In this document: positions 49,101 to 57,606 of the stretch, one piece after another
Layout: the number at the start of each line of letters is the position of its first letter
How positions within the stretch are numbered: position 1 is the first letter of the stretch
Assembly (NCBI RefSeq): GCF_002706795.1
Contig: NZ_CP017705.1
Coordinates: forward strand, 1,864,001-1,928,000
Length of the DNA stretch: 64,000 bases
Reading direction: 5' to 3'
Source: Brevibacillus laterosporus DSM 25
Lineage (GTDB): Bacteria > Bacillota > Bacilli > Brevibacillales > Brevibacillaceae
Notes under the pieces: generated by a model
Database searches by the model: none
The model's input: the letters and a program-made list of their open reading frames with translations, nothing else
Told to the model about the DNA's origin: nothing
Translations under genes and position numbers: made by a program

Positions 49101-50596
49101 GTAAATTCTTTTTGCCAACACAGAGAACCATCATCGCTCTTGAATGTAATGGTAAAAGATGCGTAGGGAGCGATACTAATTTCCATCCATGTTGAGGGGT
49201 CAGGGCTTAATGGGCTGTTGTTTACATAATAAGTTCCTCGAATAGGAGCTTCTATTCGTAGCGTGTCTGCTTGGTCCAGAATAATAAAGCTACCGCCACT
49301 TGCCATTTGTAGATCTTTCTCATATTTTGTTCCGTCTAGCAAAACACGAAATACTTGGTCTGATTTGCAGTTGAGCTTATCTTCCTGAGCTGGTATAAAC
49401 TCATGAGTCCAGCATTCACTACCGTCTGTTGAAGTAAACCGAATTTGTTTAACACCAGTGATTGGAATATTCATAATGGTTTTTCCTGTCTGATACACCG
49501 AATTATTAATCCGTATAATTCCTACTTTGTTGAAGTTCAGTGTGACGCTATCTGTACCCTTCGGCATCTGATAGGTCTGATTGGTGGGAAGAATTATTTT
49601 TTGATTATTAATATGTAGTTCTGCTGTGGTTTTCGAGGTAATTGGATCACAAACGTCCCCAACTACAAAAGTCTTCGTGTAGGGATAGTGGCCTGCGTTT
49701 CGCCACTGATAATCTTTTACATAGAGGTTAACTTCGTACAAGCCCGGTTCGGTTACTTTGTAGAAGAAGGGCTTGCTTTGCCAAAAAGCGCCTCCCTTCG
49801 TTCCCGCTGGCACAACTTCTTTGTAGCTCCCTCCCGTACTTTTATTGTATACAGTAAATTTATCGATCAGGATTTTCCTGTTATAAGCGGAAAAAGCTTC
49901 AGCTTGACCAGTGATGCTTACCGTATCATTTACTTTATAGCTTGGGTTTAAAGAACCTATGCTTCCGATGGGCACCCTAGTCTGTGTGTATTTGGCAAAC
50001 CCAATGTATTTGGCGTAACCATTCCTATACGGTTCGAATCCAAATCGTCCTCCTCCCATGCCTCCACATAGCTCGATTAATTGGGAGAGGGAGACAACGT
50101 CCATCATATTCGAAGGATTATTGTTAGCCTTAATTTGATAAACACTGATTTCCTTACTGATATATCTCCAATTCCCTCCTAATTTCTCAATCCAGGCTTG
50201 CATGTATTCAAGATTGATCATCGGATATCCATTATCAGAGTCTTTATTAGCCTCAACTAGAGAGAGTACTTCTTGTTTTGATATGCTTTTTTTATCTCGT
50301 AAATCTCCATCAACATAGACATACATCCTATGTAGCCTATAGTCTTCATTGCTTAGCTGTAATGGATCTCTTGGATCATTACTATGTTTTCTTTTCACCT
50401 GTACTAAATCGTGAGTTTTTGGACTCTTTCCGTTTTCCTTAGTTCCTGGGGTATAATCATTATTTATCGTTATAATTTCTGGCATTCCCTTAAAATTTGG
50501 TGCTGGAAGATTACCAGCGCCCACTGTTTGAAAATCAACTGCTAATAAAAATAGCATTATCACAAACGTTACAAATACTTTTAATGCTTTTTTCAT
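46163..50596 (-). CDS. Giant secreted protein with seven two-cysteine modules
   Basis: A 1477-residue protein with signal peptide (residues 1-27, ending VGAG). Residues 30-310 form an N-terminal region with a lone Cys177. Seven modules follow, each with a Cys near its first strand and one near its last: 316/395, 410/493, 507/627, 641/731, 744/838, 851/951 and 967/1061, separated by 13-16 residues. They look like beta-sandwich (Ig-like) domains, probably each closed by a disulfide. A CPNC motif at 1077-1080 begins a 400-residue C-terminal region of unknown type. No SLH, LPXTG or wall-binding repeat is seen. ATG overlaps the stop of the preceding SLH gene (ATGA). I cannot name a family; extracellular structural or adhesive role is inferred. 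Confidence 0.8.
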   Translation of the reverse strand: MKKALKVFVTFVIMLFLLAVDFQTVGAGNLPAPNFKGMPEIITINNDYTPGTKENGKSPKTHDLVQVKRKHSNDPRDPLQLSNEDYRLHRMYVYVDGDLRDKKSISKQEVLSLVEANKDSDNGYPMINLEYMQAWIEKLGGNWRYISKEISVYQIKANNNPSNMMDVVSLSQLIELCGGMGGGRFGFEPYRNGYAKYIGFAKYTQTRVPIGSIGSLNPSYKVNDTVSITGQAEAFSAYNRKILIDKFTVYNKSTGGSYKEVVPAGTKGGAFWQSKPFFYKVTEPGLYEVNLYVKDYQWRNAGHYPYTKTFVVGDVCDPITSKTTAELHINNQKIILPTNQTYQMPKGTDSVTLNFNKVGIIRINNSVYQTGKTIMNIPITGVKQIRFTSTDGSECWTHEFIPAQEDKLNCKSDQVFRVLLDGTKYEKDLQMASGGSFIILDQADTLRIEAPIRGTYYVNNSPLSPDPSTWMEISIAPYASFTITFKSDDGSLCWQKEFTWKSDKINCPIYSYDKRGNEQIVSGKTIEVPLHGELEIYASHQFEDDFHTPVYLLWKIKKPDGSTYTLNRYLDHDDRGGKDRYVWRNSPTNHLKLPTMRKYANQEQVTFDQIGKYEIWTYNSDDDFSDCPSWKITVEVKAPTCTDFTVHVEINEKTVLLDHRTLTLKPGKQYVRFSGYLFDNDNFRGDWVLTRDRDKKAITKWTGTSFDHEFIDLIDESYTLTAIFKKDGLECKKEFKIYVGGFTCDDVTMEAYVNGDKVDIKRVDGQNQVNIEVGRMNNIHIQSLSENSDKDVGMSWKLSQSGSLVAEATGKPFLYSFMDNVEVTYLLEIKALQNGRECLKTIKIVGKGKGCDDIYLHFYNKATNEYYHDMNKRTKKFRVASLEEWAILITDNSSQAEQTIGTSVIQADWSSDLPNMARNFKDRFIGKQTGVGTYIITAKVNDPRYPQLQGCSFTFTLVIDPNQTVDCSSYFIHLLQDEPIKFTYNVNQQKLTIVEGTKSVLLINDNADDWKGTIQYVKWSIFPEIFQPREELGFLKLPMLQPGVYNIKGTINSRSALLDNCTYEITIEVIKAGIPDCPNCYPGGEISGGALQLELYDSGHRFLQGKKDGVWEKEPMRIDVKIDQVVINQAFLKIDGEIDKAVRERTAQIENMLGTKGYEDITVHAVPSPFQARNSPSTVWPSLIGLKVVGPSQQESYQIDPQKEVQSYPYTKAINPTQTTWGDVLQTVQYIVDADGFQIKVPYSIKLDVSYKICDEPIEKEDESGNPIGKKCTEERDQYEIANRYTIRVEGAQQEFQVFEPNGKGIIEHTEEWKEYHARDRYPASKPNDFYAGERILTRVILEERHKHPVSKKLPVIVSANAWIAEQGKQNDLLQTQLSLRQISPALWKGGEQIVDKLGKREVGIDNPLMGHKQRGLEKGKSYGVQFQIEFTFGVKKGFSYPQKTKSLGHSVGDYRAIFTIIANAWERQGLRNHITK

Positions 50597-51624
50597 ATGT
50601 CAGCATCCAAATTCCTCACCAAATATTGCGAATCATTATACGAAAGATCTAACACATTTTGAGGAGTAAGGTTTGGTAGCCTCCATTCATACAATACGGT
50701 GGTGCTAGAATTGTAAGTAGCACCAAAAACTAATTTACCCTTAGGCTCTATTGAAAAACCCCCTTTCAGATCCTTTATTTCCCCATCAATATTCTGTATT
50801 AATGAGGCTTGTTTTATATACATCACATCAGGTAAAACGGGAGCCCTACCGGTCAATTTTCCATTCTTCATAACCAATGATTTTTGTATTTGATTCATCC
50901 AACTCTTACATTCGTTCAGATTGTTTATTCTACTTGATAGTAAATAAAATGTATGTGCTGCTTCAGCTCTCGTGAATGAGTCTGTCATTAAAGCAGTTTG
51001 TTGTATAAATCTCATGCTTTTCGATGCGAGCCTTCCATTAGGCTCATATAATCCATCAACAAATTTATGACTAGAAAGAAGGAGTTTATTGTAATACGTG
51101 TACTGAAAAACATCAGTTTGCTTATGTCCCCAGGCATTCGTTATCCAAGCAGCCGCCTCATACCTGGTAATACCTTGATCAGGATGGATTTTAATATCTG
51201 GAGTCATCCAGCCTGCTTTCGCTGCCTTTTCATAGGCTTCCTTGGCCCATGAGTTGGCTGTTTCGGCATGAGGTTGTTTCTCTTTCAGTCGATGTAATGA
51301 AACTAAAGCAGACAGGAATTGGGACTGGGTGATAGGTTCATCAGGTCGAAAATTCCCATCTTGGTAATTCCCAAGCCATTTATTTTGGAGAGATAAGTTA
51401 ATTTCTTTTACTGCCCAATGCTTTGCATAATCCTTTTGCCTATCGGAAGATTTTACAATCGACTGCTTACTGCTGATGACTTGTTTCTGGGTGAAATTAT
51501 TTCCGATTTGCTGATTATCCTTACATTTGTCCTTAGCATATGTCTCGGTTTGAATCACTCCCACTCCCAGTACGGCATTTAGTGTTATTGCAAGTATTAT
51601 CAACGACTTTCGATTCAAACTCAT
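50593..51624 (-). CDS. SLH-domain protein coupled to the giant protein
   Basis: A 343-residue secreted protein. Signal peptide at residues 1-30 (LIILAITLNAVLGVGV, cut near TYA). Two clear SLH repeats: HWAVKEINLSLQNKWLGN with NFRPDEPITQSQFLSAL (about 68-112) and AKEAYEKAAKAGWMT with ITRYEAAAWITNA (about 125-170); a degenerate third ends FTRAEAAHTFYLL near 230. The last 110 residues are a separate domain of unknown type. ATG follows GGGGGG. SLH repeats bind pyruvylated wall polymers, so it is probably wall attached and may anchor the giant protein. Confidence 0.85.
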   Translation of the reverse strand: MSLNRKSLIILAITLNAVLGVGVIQTETYAKDKCKDNQQIGNNFTQKQVISSKQSIVKSSDRQKDYAKHWAVKEINLSLQNKWLGNYQDGNFRPDEPITQSQFLSALVSLHRLKEKQPHAETANSWAKEAYEKAAKAGWMTPDIKIHPDQGITRYEAAAWITNAWGHKQTDVFQYTYYNKLLLSSHKFVDGLYEPNGRLASKSMRFIQQTALMTDSFTRAEAAHTFYLLSSRINNLNECKSWMNQIQKSLVMKNGKLTGRAPVLPDVMYIKQASLIQNIDGEIKDLKGGFSIEPKGKLVFGATYNSSTTVLYEWRLPNLTPQNVLDLSYNDSQYLVRNLDADI

Positions 51625-51642
51625 CCCTATCCCCCCCTCTCA

Positions 51643-52239
51643 TCATCTACCTTGCAATAACAGAAGTTGATTCATTTGGTATAGTGCATCCACGGCTTGT
51701 TCAAGACTAATGCTTTGTTCATTTTCTGGTTTGGCTTTTGCCATAGAGTTGCTGAAAAACCAATTCTTTGCGTTTTCTAGGCTCAATGTACTCTGATTCG
51801 TAATTCCATTAACGGTCATCATGATAAATTTTGCTGCTTCATCCCTGCTCAGTTCACCATCGGGCTTAATTTGACAAGAACAATCGATGATTCCGTGTGC
51901 CTTAGCTGCTGCATAAGCCGGAGCAGCCGGATGATTTTCTGCTCCGATAGGTACTTCTCCCTCCTGACCAGATAGCTTGGCTACCTGTACGATCATTTGT
52001 AAAAACTCCCCCTGTTTTATTGTAGCTTTCGCCTCTGCTAACCCCCGCTTATCTACTGGTATGATCTTCTCATTCACTGCCCATTTCCAAGCTGTAATTG
52101 TACGCTCCTTGAAAGGCCAAAATTCCTGTGCCCCAGCCCCCAAAACTCCACCCATAAAAGAAAATAAGGCTGTAATTATCATCCATAAAATGACAAAGTA
52201 TCGTTTCCAAAAGCTTTTGCTTTTCTTCATCAAAATCAT
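51643..52239 (-). CDS. Short SLH-like secreted protein
   Basis: A 198-residue protein starting MILMKKSKSFWKRYF at ATG 52239 (GGGGAG at 8 nt); the longer frame is not supported. Signal segment YFVILWMIITALFSFMGGVLGAGA. Two degenerate SLH repeats: TAWKWAVNEKIIP with IKQGEFLQMIVQVA and AAPAYAAAKAHGIID with LSRDEAAKFIMMTV, then a short helical tail. First gene of the cassette, 18 nt before the second SLH gene. No promoter was identified in the 70 nt between the ywgA terminator and its start. Confidence 0.75.
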   Translation of the reverse strand: MILMKKSKSFWKRYFVILWMIITALFSFMGGVLGAGAQEFWPFKERTITAWKWAVNEKIIPVDKRGLAEAKATIKQGEFLQMIVQVAKLSGQEGEVPIGAENHPAAPAYAAAKAHGIIDCSCQIKPDGELSRDEAAKFIMMTVNGITNQSTLSLENAKNWFFSNSMAKAKPENEQSISLEQAVDALYQMNQLLLLQGR

Positions 52240-52308
52240 TCTCTTTGCTCCCCCTTCTCTCTTCCATAATTCATATGAAACAGTATGTACTACTAATGTA
52301 GGACAAAA

Positions 52309-52344
52309 AAAATCTCGTTCACACATAGGCGTAAACGAGATTTT
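52309..52344 (-). terminator. Terminator after ywgA
   Basis: Stem AAATCTCGTT with AACGAGATTT around a 14-nt loop, with eight T on the minus strand, 29 nt past the ywgA stop. It separates ywgA from the SLH cassette. Confidence 0.9.
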
Positions 52345-52372
52345 AAAGCCAGCAGGTTCAAGAATGTACCTT

Positions 52373-52882
52373 CTATTGTTGCAAGCTAATTTGTCTGCAT
52401 TCGTCAAGAAAAGTAAGTCCCTTTTGTACTTCCTCTTCTGTATAGCGCTGTTTGCTTTTCAATGTAAAGACTTTTACCAGCATTTCTTCATAGGATAAGT
52501 GCTCAAAATAAAGAATGGTGGAAACCAACTCAAGAAACCGGGAATTTTCTTCATTTAGGCGTTTAATGAGACGCTCTCCCATCCCTAGGTCTACATCATG
52601 ATAGTGCAAAAATTCTTTTCCCAATTCGTTCAAGGAATAACGATATACTTCAATCGCTCCCTTACTTTCATGCTGTTCGTTCAAAAGACCAAAGCTACAC
52701 AATTCATCTACGCGCAATGTCAGTTCTTCGGAATAAGGCCCGAACATATGAAACTCAAATCTTTCCTCAAAATCCACCTGCATTTTTTTAGAGATATACA
52801 CCATTTTTTGCAGTTTCTTTCTTCCTGTTACTTCACCAAGGACCTCCACTAGCCGCATTATTTTGGCGTGCCCTCTATGCAT
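52373..52882 (-). CDS. ywgA: YwgA family protein
   Basis: A 169-residue cytoplasmic protein with RKKLQKMVYISKKM and FHMFGPYSEELTLRVDELCSFGLL, the YwgA core, predicted as a winged-helix-like alpha/beta fold. The start at 52882 overlaps the end of ywfO by 8 nt; the ywfO-ywgA pair is conserved in Bacillus. Function unknown; coupling suggests it works with YwfO. Confidence 0.85.
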   Translation of the reverse strand: MHRGHAKIMRLVEVLGEVTGRKKLQKMVYISKKMQVDFEERFEFHMFGPYSEELTLRVDELCSFGLLNEQHESKGAIEVYRYSLNELGKEFLHYHDVDLGMGERLIKRLNEENSRFLELVSTILYFEHLSYEEMLVKVFTLKSKQRYTEEEVQKGLTFLDECRQISLQQ

Positions 52883-54173
52883 CCGACATCACTACTCCTA
52901 GTCGTTCTTTAATCTTTTGGGCAAGCTCAGCAGGCAGCGATTCTATCAGATCAGCAGGATAATAAAGCTTATAATCAAATCTCCGCTTCCCGCAAACCGC
53001 TTCTACAATCTCTGACATCGTTGATAATTCCGCTTGCTCACCGTTTGGTTTGACCAACATGATAGAAATCCGTTCTTGTTCTTTTCCAGGGCGATAATAA
53101 TCATAGGGCAAATCGGATGTAGAATCAACTTCTACATAATAGTCGGGATCAATTCCCGCTTCTTGAAACAATTCCCTGATCTCATACTCCGTTCGGAAAT
53201 TTCTAGGATTATATTCGACGTATTGCAAGAGATTCCTGTCTAAAAAACGTGAACACAAATCAGATAAAATTGCATCTGGCTCATTTCTCCACTGATGCAT
53301 ATAGAAATAAACAATGGATTCATCCAACATCAGATAGTCCTTCAATTGGATACGATCACAGAAAAATGGTAGGAAATGTGTCGGTTCTAGTTGAAAACGG
53401 TAATCACGATGAAACAATTCCTTCACACGCTTAAAAATTTTATGTAGAACAACTTCTGCACTCCGCGTCACCGGGTGAAAATACACTTGCCAGTACATTT
53501 GATAGCGTGACATGATGTAGTCTTCTACCGCGTGCATCCCACTCGCTTTAATCACTACTCCATCCTCAGAGGGCCTCATCACACGCAGAATACGCTCTAT
53601 GTCAAAATTACCGTAATTGACTCCGGTATAGTAAGCATCTCGCAATAAATAATCCATTCGATCTGCATCTATCTGGCTAGAAATAAGAGAAACAATCAGT
53701 TTATTCTCATACGTTTTCGCGATAACCTCCGCAACCTTTTTAGGAAACGAATCGCTAACCGTACGTAAAATTTGATTAATGCCCGTCCTGCCCATAATGA
53801 TTTTTCTCGTCCATTCCTCATGATCAAAGCGAAATACTTTTTCAAAGGAGTGTGAAAAAGGACCATGTCCAACATCATGTAGCAAAGCCGCACAAAGACA
53901 CAGGAGCTTTTCTTCATAAGGAAGCTTAACTCGACCCTCGAAGGTCTCTAGGATGCGTCTCATAATTTCATAGACGCCCAACGAGTGATTGAATCGGCTA
54001 TGTTCGCCACCATGGAAGGTAAAATAACTCGTTCCAAGCTGTCTGATACGCCTTAGTCGTTGAAATTCAGGTGAATCAATTAGATCCCAAATCACTTTCT
54101 CCCTGACATGTACATATCGATGAACGGGATCTTTAAAAACCTTTTCCTCATCTAATAGCTTCTGTACTACCAT
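52875..54173 (-). CDS. ywfO: HD-domain phosphohydrolase YwfO
   Basis: A 432-residue HD-superfamily protein. HD residues: HSRFNHSLGVYEIM (His), LLHDVGHGPFSHSFE (HD pair) and SSQIDADRMDYLLRDAYYTGV (Asp). This order is that of dNTPase/SAMHD1-like enzymes; a nucleotide phosphohydrolase activity is inferred, the substrate is not known. ATG follows GGAGG at 8 nt. Confidence 0.88.
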   Translation of the reverse strand: MVVQKLLDEEKVFKDPVHRYVHVREKVIWDLIDSPEFQRLRRIRQLGTSYFTFHGGEHSRFNHSLGVYEIMRRILETFEGRVKLPYEEKLLCLCAALLHDVGHGPFSHSFEKVFRFDHEEWTRKIIMGRTGINQILRTVSDSFPKKVAEVIAKTYENKLIVSLISSQIDADRMDYLLRDAYYTGVNYGNFDIERILRVMRPSEDGVVIKASGMHAVEDYIMSRYQMYWQVYFHPVTRSAEVVLHKIFKRVKELFHRDYRFQLEPTHFLPFFCDRIQLKDYLMLDESIVYFYMHQWRNEPDAILSDLCSRFLDRNLLQYVEYNPRNFRTEYEIRELFQEAGIDPDYYVEVDSTSDLPYDYYRPGKEQERISIMLVKPNGEQAELSTMSEIVEAVCGKRRFDYKLYYPADLIESLPAELAQKIKERLGVVMSDA

Positions 54174-54227
54174 GCTCTACACCTCCACCCTTCCCCATAA
54201 GTATTTATTTTTCACATGCATCTATTT

Positions 54228-55166
54228 TTATAGCATATAATTTGGGAGAGAAAACTTGTCTTCCACAAAGTGCTTCATCTTTGATGGCATAGGTGCTTGG
54301 ATTTGAAGTAGCTCTTCTGTCACTGGATGCGTAAAACAAAGCTGATAGGCATGCAACGCCTGATTGGAAAAGCCCATTCGAGCACCCCGGTATAAGGTAT
54401 CACCAACCAAAGGATGGCCCATGTATTCAAAATGCACGCGAATTTGGTGCGTTCGTCCAGTGTCTAATGTAATATCGACTAAGCTAACTTCATCATTTGT
54501 AGCCAAAACCTTATAGTGAGTAACCGCTTCTTCACCTTTTGGATGTACCTGACGCTTTACTTTATGCATGGGGTCTCGCTTGATCGGTTCGGCTATTGTT
54601 CCTGCTTCATGTTGCATACGACCGGTTACTAGGGCAATGTAATTACGCTCTACACTTCCCTCCCTTATAAGCTTATCTGCTAACTGATGGGCATAGCTAC
54701 TCTTCGCGATCAAAATAGTACCAGAAGTCTCGCGATCTAAACGATGGACTGTGTGGGGCATGATAGACTTACCTTGCTTATGCCAGTATAGTACCAGTTG
54801 GTTCAATAAAGTATCATGCTGATCCTCACGAATGGGGTGCGTAGTCATACCTGTTGGTTTATTAACGACAATAAAATACTCGTCCTCATGCAAAACTTCC
54901 AGCTGGATTTCAAATGGTGCTGGCGGTAACATAACTAGCGCTTCCTGCTCGCGTTTATCATCAAAAATGCGTACAGAAATCACATCCCCAGGCTTGACCT
55001 GCCTTTTAAGAAAGGGGACTTTACGATTTACCAGTATTCCTTTACTCCGTGTTAAACGCTGTAGCATGCGTCCAGAGACCGACATTTTTTGTCGTACGAT
55101 CTCCTCAACAGTCATTCCTTTTTCCTGATCGACTACAATGTGATCCAACCATTTTTTCATTGTCAT
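54228..55166 (-). CDS. RluA-family pseudouridine synthase
   Basis: Isomerises uridine to pseudouridine in rRNA or tRNA. The product is 312 residues from ATG 55166. An S4 RNA-binding domain fills the first 80 residues (SGRMLQRLTRSKGILVN), followed by the catalytic domain with HRLDRETSGTILIAK (catalytic Asp) and LDTGRTHQIRVHFEYMGHPLVGDTLY cut around the RTHQIR motif. Which uridine it modifies (RluD-like sites or another) cannot be decided here. Confidence 0.92.
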   Translation of the reverse strand: MTMKKWLDHIVVDQEKGMTVEEIVRQKMSVSGRMLQRLTRSKGILVNRKVPFLKRQVKPGDVISVRIFDDKREQEALVMLPPAPFEIQLEVLHEDEYFIVVNKPTGMTTHPIREDQHDTLLNQLVLYWHKQGKSIMPHTVHRLDRETSGTILIAKSSYAHQLADKLIREGSVERNYIALVTGRMQHEAGTIAEPIKRDPMHKVKRQVHPKGEEAVTHYKVLATNDEVSLVDITLDTGRTHQIRVHFEYMGHPLVGDTLYRGARMGFSNQALHAYQLCFTHPVTEELLQIQAPMPSKMKHFVEDKFSLPNYML

Positions 55167-55318
55167 AGCTAGTATTTTCTCCGTTCTACAGTTTCTACGC
55201 TTCATTGTAACGAAAAGCGAGGGCGGATGCCACTTAGAAACGAGTAGAGCTGATTTTATCAGGCAATATTTATTATGAACCCTAATGGAGCTATGGAAGC
55301 AATCGTCTCAATAAAAAA

Positions 55319-55337
55319 AGCCTGGAATCACCAGACT
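55319..55337 (-). terminator. Terminator after aminopeptidase gene
   Basis: Seven-base-pair stem AGTCTGG with CCAGGCT (one G-U), 5-nt loop, then seven T on the minus strand. Confidence 0.8.
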
Positions 55338-55399
55338 TTTTATTGCATGCTCTATCCTTGACATTTTGTCCATATCAATCTGTTTATTCTACATAGCGT

Positions 55400-56512
55400 T
55401 TAGGATTTTAAAGCATCTGGATTAAGACCTTTTAATGTATCCAGCACAAATAGTCCATCTTTACGGATCAACACATCATCAAACCAAATTTCACCACCAC
55501 CATATTCTGGGCGTTGAATTGTTACCATATCCCAGTGCACGATGCTTCGGTTTCCATTATCAGCATCTTCATAAGCCTGGCCTGGTGTAAAGTGGAAGCT
55601 ACCTGCGATTTTTTCGTCGAATAAAATATCATTCATCGGATGTAGCACATACGGATTTACACCAATGGCAAATTCTCCAATATAGCGGGCTCCTTCATCA
55701 GTATCAAGAATCTCATTTAGTTTCTCTGTATTGTTGGAGGTTGCCTCCACAATTTTTCCGTTTTCAAAGCGTAAGCTAATATTCTCGAATTTAGTCCCCA
55801 TGTATTGTGTTGTAGCATTGTGAGTAAGTACACCGTTCACAGAATCACGCACAGGTGCCGTGAAGATCTCTCCATCTGGAATATTATTTTCTCCGGCACA
55901 AATCACGTTTGGAATTCCTTTAATGGAGAAGGTCAGATCGGTTCCCGGTCCCACTAATCTTACTGTATCCGTCTCATTCATCAGTTGTTGTAGGGGCAAG
56001 AATGCATTTCGCATCTTCCGGTAATCTGTTATACATACATCAAAGAAGAAATCTTCGAATGCTTCAGTCGACATACTCGCATTTTGGGCCATGGAAGCGG
56101 TTGGATAATTGAGTAGAACCCATCGGACGTTAGCTATCATGTAATCACTGAGTGCTTTTAGTACCTTAAAGTGCTCCTGACGCTTATCATTTGGTACATC
56201 AGACATCTCACTATCATTATCAACCCCGTTAATAATGATGTTTGCATGTTGATCTTTTATACGTCCTTCAGACCATTTCTTTAGATATTCTGCTCGCTCG
56301 GCACTAGCATTCATCATTAGTTCCCGCTGAATTCGTGTGTCAATTATCTCCACATAAGGATAGGCTCCGATGGCATATGCCTCTTTTACCAACTCTCTAG
56401 CCAATTCATGCCCGTTTCCGCGCACTTCAATATTTAAAACTTCCTTTTCCTTCAAACCAACAGAATAGTGCAACAAATTATAGGCCAATTTTTTAAAACG
56501 TGGATCTTGCAC
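55400..56512 (-). CDS. Aminopeptidase, M29 family
   Basis: Metal-dependent aminopeptidase (AmpS/PepS/thermophilic type). From GTG 56512 (GGAGGAG at 7 nt) it has 370 residues. Metal-ligand regions: CAGENNIPDGEIFTAPV, IGEFAIGVNPYV, SFHFTPGQAYEDADNGN (His) and VHWDMV (His/Asp). No signal peptide, so cytoplasmic peptide turnover is likely. Single gene with its own terminator. Confidence 0.92.
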   Translation of the reverse strand: MQDPRFKKLAYNLLHYSVGLKEKEVLNIEVRGNGHELARELVKEAYAIGAYPYVEIIDTRIQRELMMNASAERAEYLKKWSEGRIKDQHANIIINGVDNDSEMSDVPNDKRQEHFKVLKALSDYMIANVRWVLLNYPTASMAQNASMSTEAFEDFFFDVCITDYRKMRNAFLPLQQLMNETDTVRLVGPGTDLTFSIKGIPNVICAGENNIPDGEIFTAPVRDSVNGVLTHNATTQYMGTKFENISLRFENGKIVEATSNNTEKLNEILDTDEGARYIGEFAIGVNPYVLHPMNDILFDEKIAGSFHFTPGQAYEDADNGNRSIVHWDMVTIQRPEYGGGEIWFDDVLIRKDGLFVLDTLKGLNPDALKS

Positions 56513-56720
56513 GATGAAACTCCTCCATTCCGTTCTCAATGGGATTTATTACAAATTGTAGCATAGATTTCTTATCTCTTTGTGCTCTTGATTAAAAATA
56601 TTTTATCAAAAGATTCTTGTTTACCTATGCTATTCGTCTGAGGATCAGAAATAATAAGCATGGAGGACAGAATCAATAATAAACTAAGTACTAGCTTATA
56701 AGAAAAGGAGGTAGTTATAC

Positions 56721-57203
56721 ATGACACAGAAAAAACCAAGCATATTATCCTCCATAGTATTATTCCTAGTAATAGTAGCTCTTTTTTCGTCGTCAGGTAT
56801 TCTTTTTCCAAGTGACCAAATCTGGTATAACACCCTTGCAGAGCCTGAGTGGACTCCCCCAAGTAAAGTGATTGATATCATATGGTTTATATTATACGCA
56901 CTGATTGCTCTCACAGTCGTTGTATTACAAAAAACCGTTGGATTAGATAACCTAAACCACTCTTGGTATCTGTTATTTGCGATTAACTACGTGCTCAATC
57001 AAGCTTATACCTTTTTCCTGTCTATTCAAAAGGACTTATCGTTAGCCTTTTATGATTGTCTGGCTACCGCAATATCGACCCTGCTATTGCTATTGTACAC
57101 AGGAAAATACTCACGCTGGGCAGCACTGTTACTCATTCCGTATCTCCTTTGGTCCAGTCTAACGGTATATATGTCATGGGTTATTTATCAAATAAATCTC
57201 TAA
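56721..57203 (+). CDS. tspO: TspO/MBR family membrane protein
   Basis: A 160-residue five-helix membrane protein. LAEPEWTPPSKVIDIIWFIL carries the conserved P-W-PP motif after the first helix, and FAINYVLNQAYTFFL corresponds to the ligand-site helix region. TspO proteins bind porphyrins and related ligands; a function in this host is not known. ATG follows AAAAGGAGG. It diverges from the aminopeptidase gene. Confidence 0.9.
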   Translation: MTQKKPSILSSIVLFLVIVALFSSSGILFPSDQIWYNTLAEPEWTPPSKVIDIIWFILYALIALTVVVLQKTVGLDNLNHSWYLLFAINYVLNQAYTFFLSIQKDLSLAFYDCLATAISTLLLLLYTGKYSRWAALLLIPYLLWSSLTVYMSWVIYQINL

Positions 57204-57212
57204 AAGACTGTC

Positions 57213-57241
57213 TTGCACATCTATATAAAACCTGATAGAAT
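57213..57241 (+). promoter_or_regulatory. Promoter of the MFS exporter leader
   Basis: TTGCAC, 17 nt, TAGAAT, about 10 nt past the tspO stop. The -10 is five of six, the -35 is weak. Predicted start near 57248, giving a leader of about 360 nt. Confidence 0.5.
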
Positions 57242-57284
57242 TTCATTTATCTAAAAATACCAAAAATAAAGGGGCATGTAACCA

Positions 57285-57320
57285 ATGAAATTCATCAGTA
57301 AAGAAGTTGTAGCTATCTAA
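57285..57320 (+). CDS. Leader peptide, 11 residues, of the MFS exporter
   Basis: ATG to TAA frame encoding MKFISKEVVAI. Ribosome site AAAGGGG ends 10 nt before the ATG. Bases 57294-57306, inside the frame, are perfectly complementary to 57384-57396. A role as the translated sensor of an attenuator is inferred; no homologous peptide is known to me. Confidence 0.65.
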   Translation: MKFISKEVVAI

Positions 57321-57383
57321 TCTACATGTAGCAAAGTCAAAAGGATATCAATTCTTTTTGGCATGCTTATTTAGATCGGCTTT

Positions 57384-57498
57384 CTTCTTTACTGATTGGA
57401 TTATACGGTTATCGGCCCCGTTTCTTACAAAAGAAGCGGCATTTATGCGATAAACTTGTATGTTAAGCAAGTTTTTCAGCATATAGTCGCTTTTTTTT
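57384..57498 (+). promoter_or_regulatory. Antiterminator/terminator switch before MFS exporter
   Basis: 57384-57396 pairs with the leader frame. A hairpin at 57415-57440 (GCC-GTTTCTT with AAGAAGC-GGC, CC bulge) shares bases 57436-57440 with the stem 57436-57448/57479-57490 (12 pairs, inner AAACTTG/CAAGTTT stem) that ends in a run of eight T. The two cannot coexist. Confidence 0.65.
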
Positions 57499-57606
57499 AT
57501 TAAAGCAGTAACACCCTAACAGGCCCATAAACCACTTTGTATTTCAAACGGGAAAGAGGAAAGCCAACTTACATATAACTCAGAAAACACGTTGGAGGTG
57601 CAACTC

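Noticed and set aside
57276-57281. ATGTAA minimal start-stop just before the leader frame
   Set aside because: It is only one base past the ribosome site, too close for initiation; the ATG at 57285 is properly spaced.
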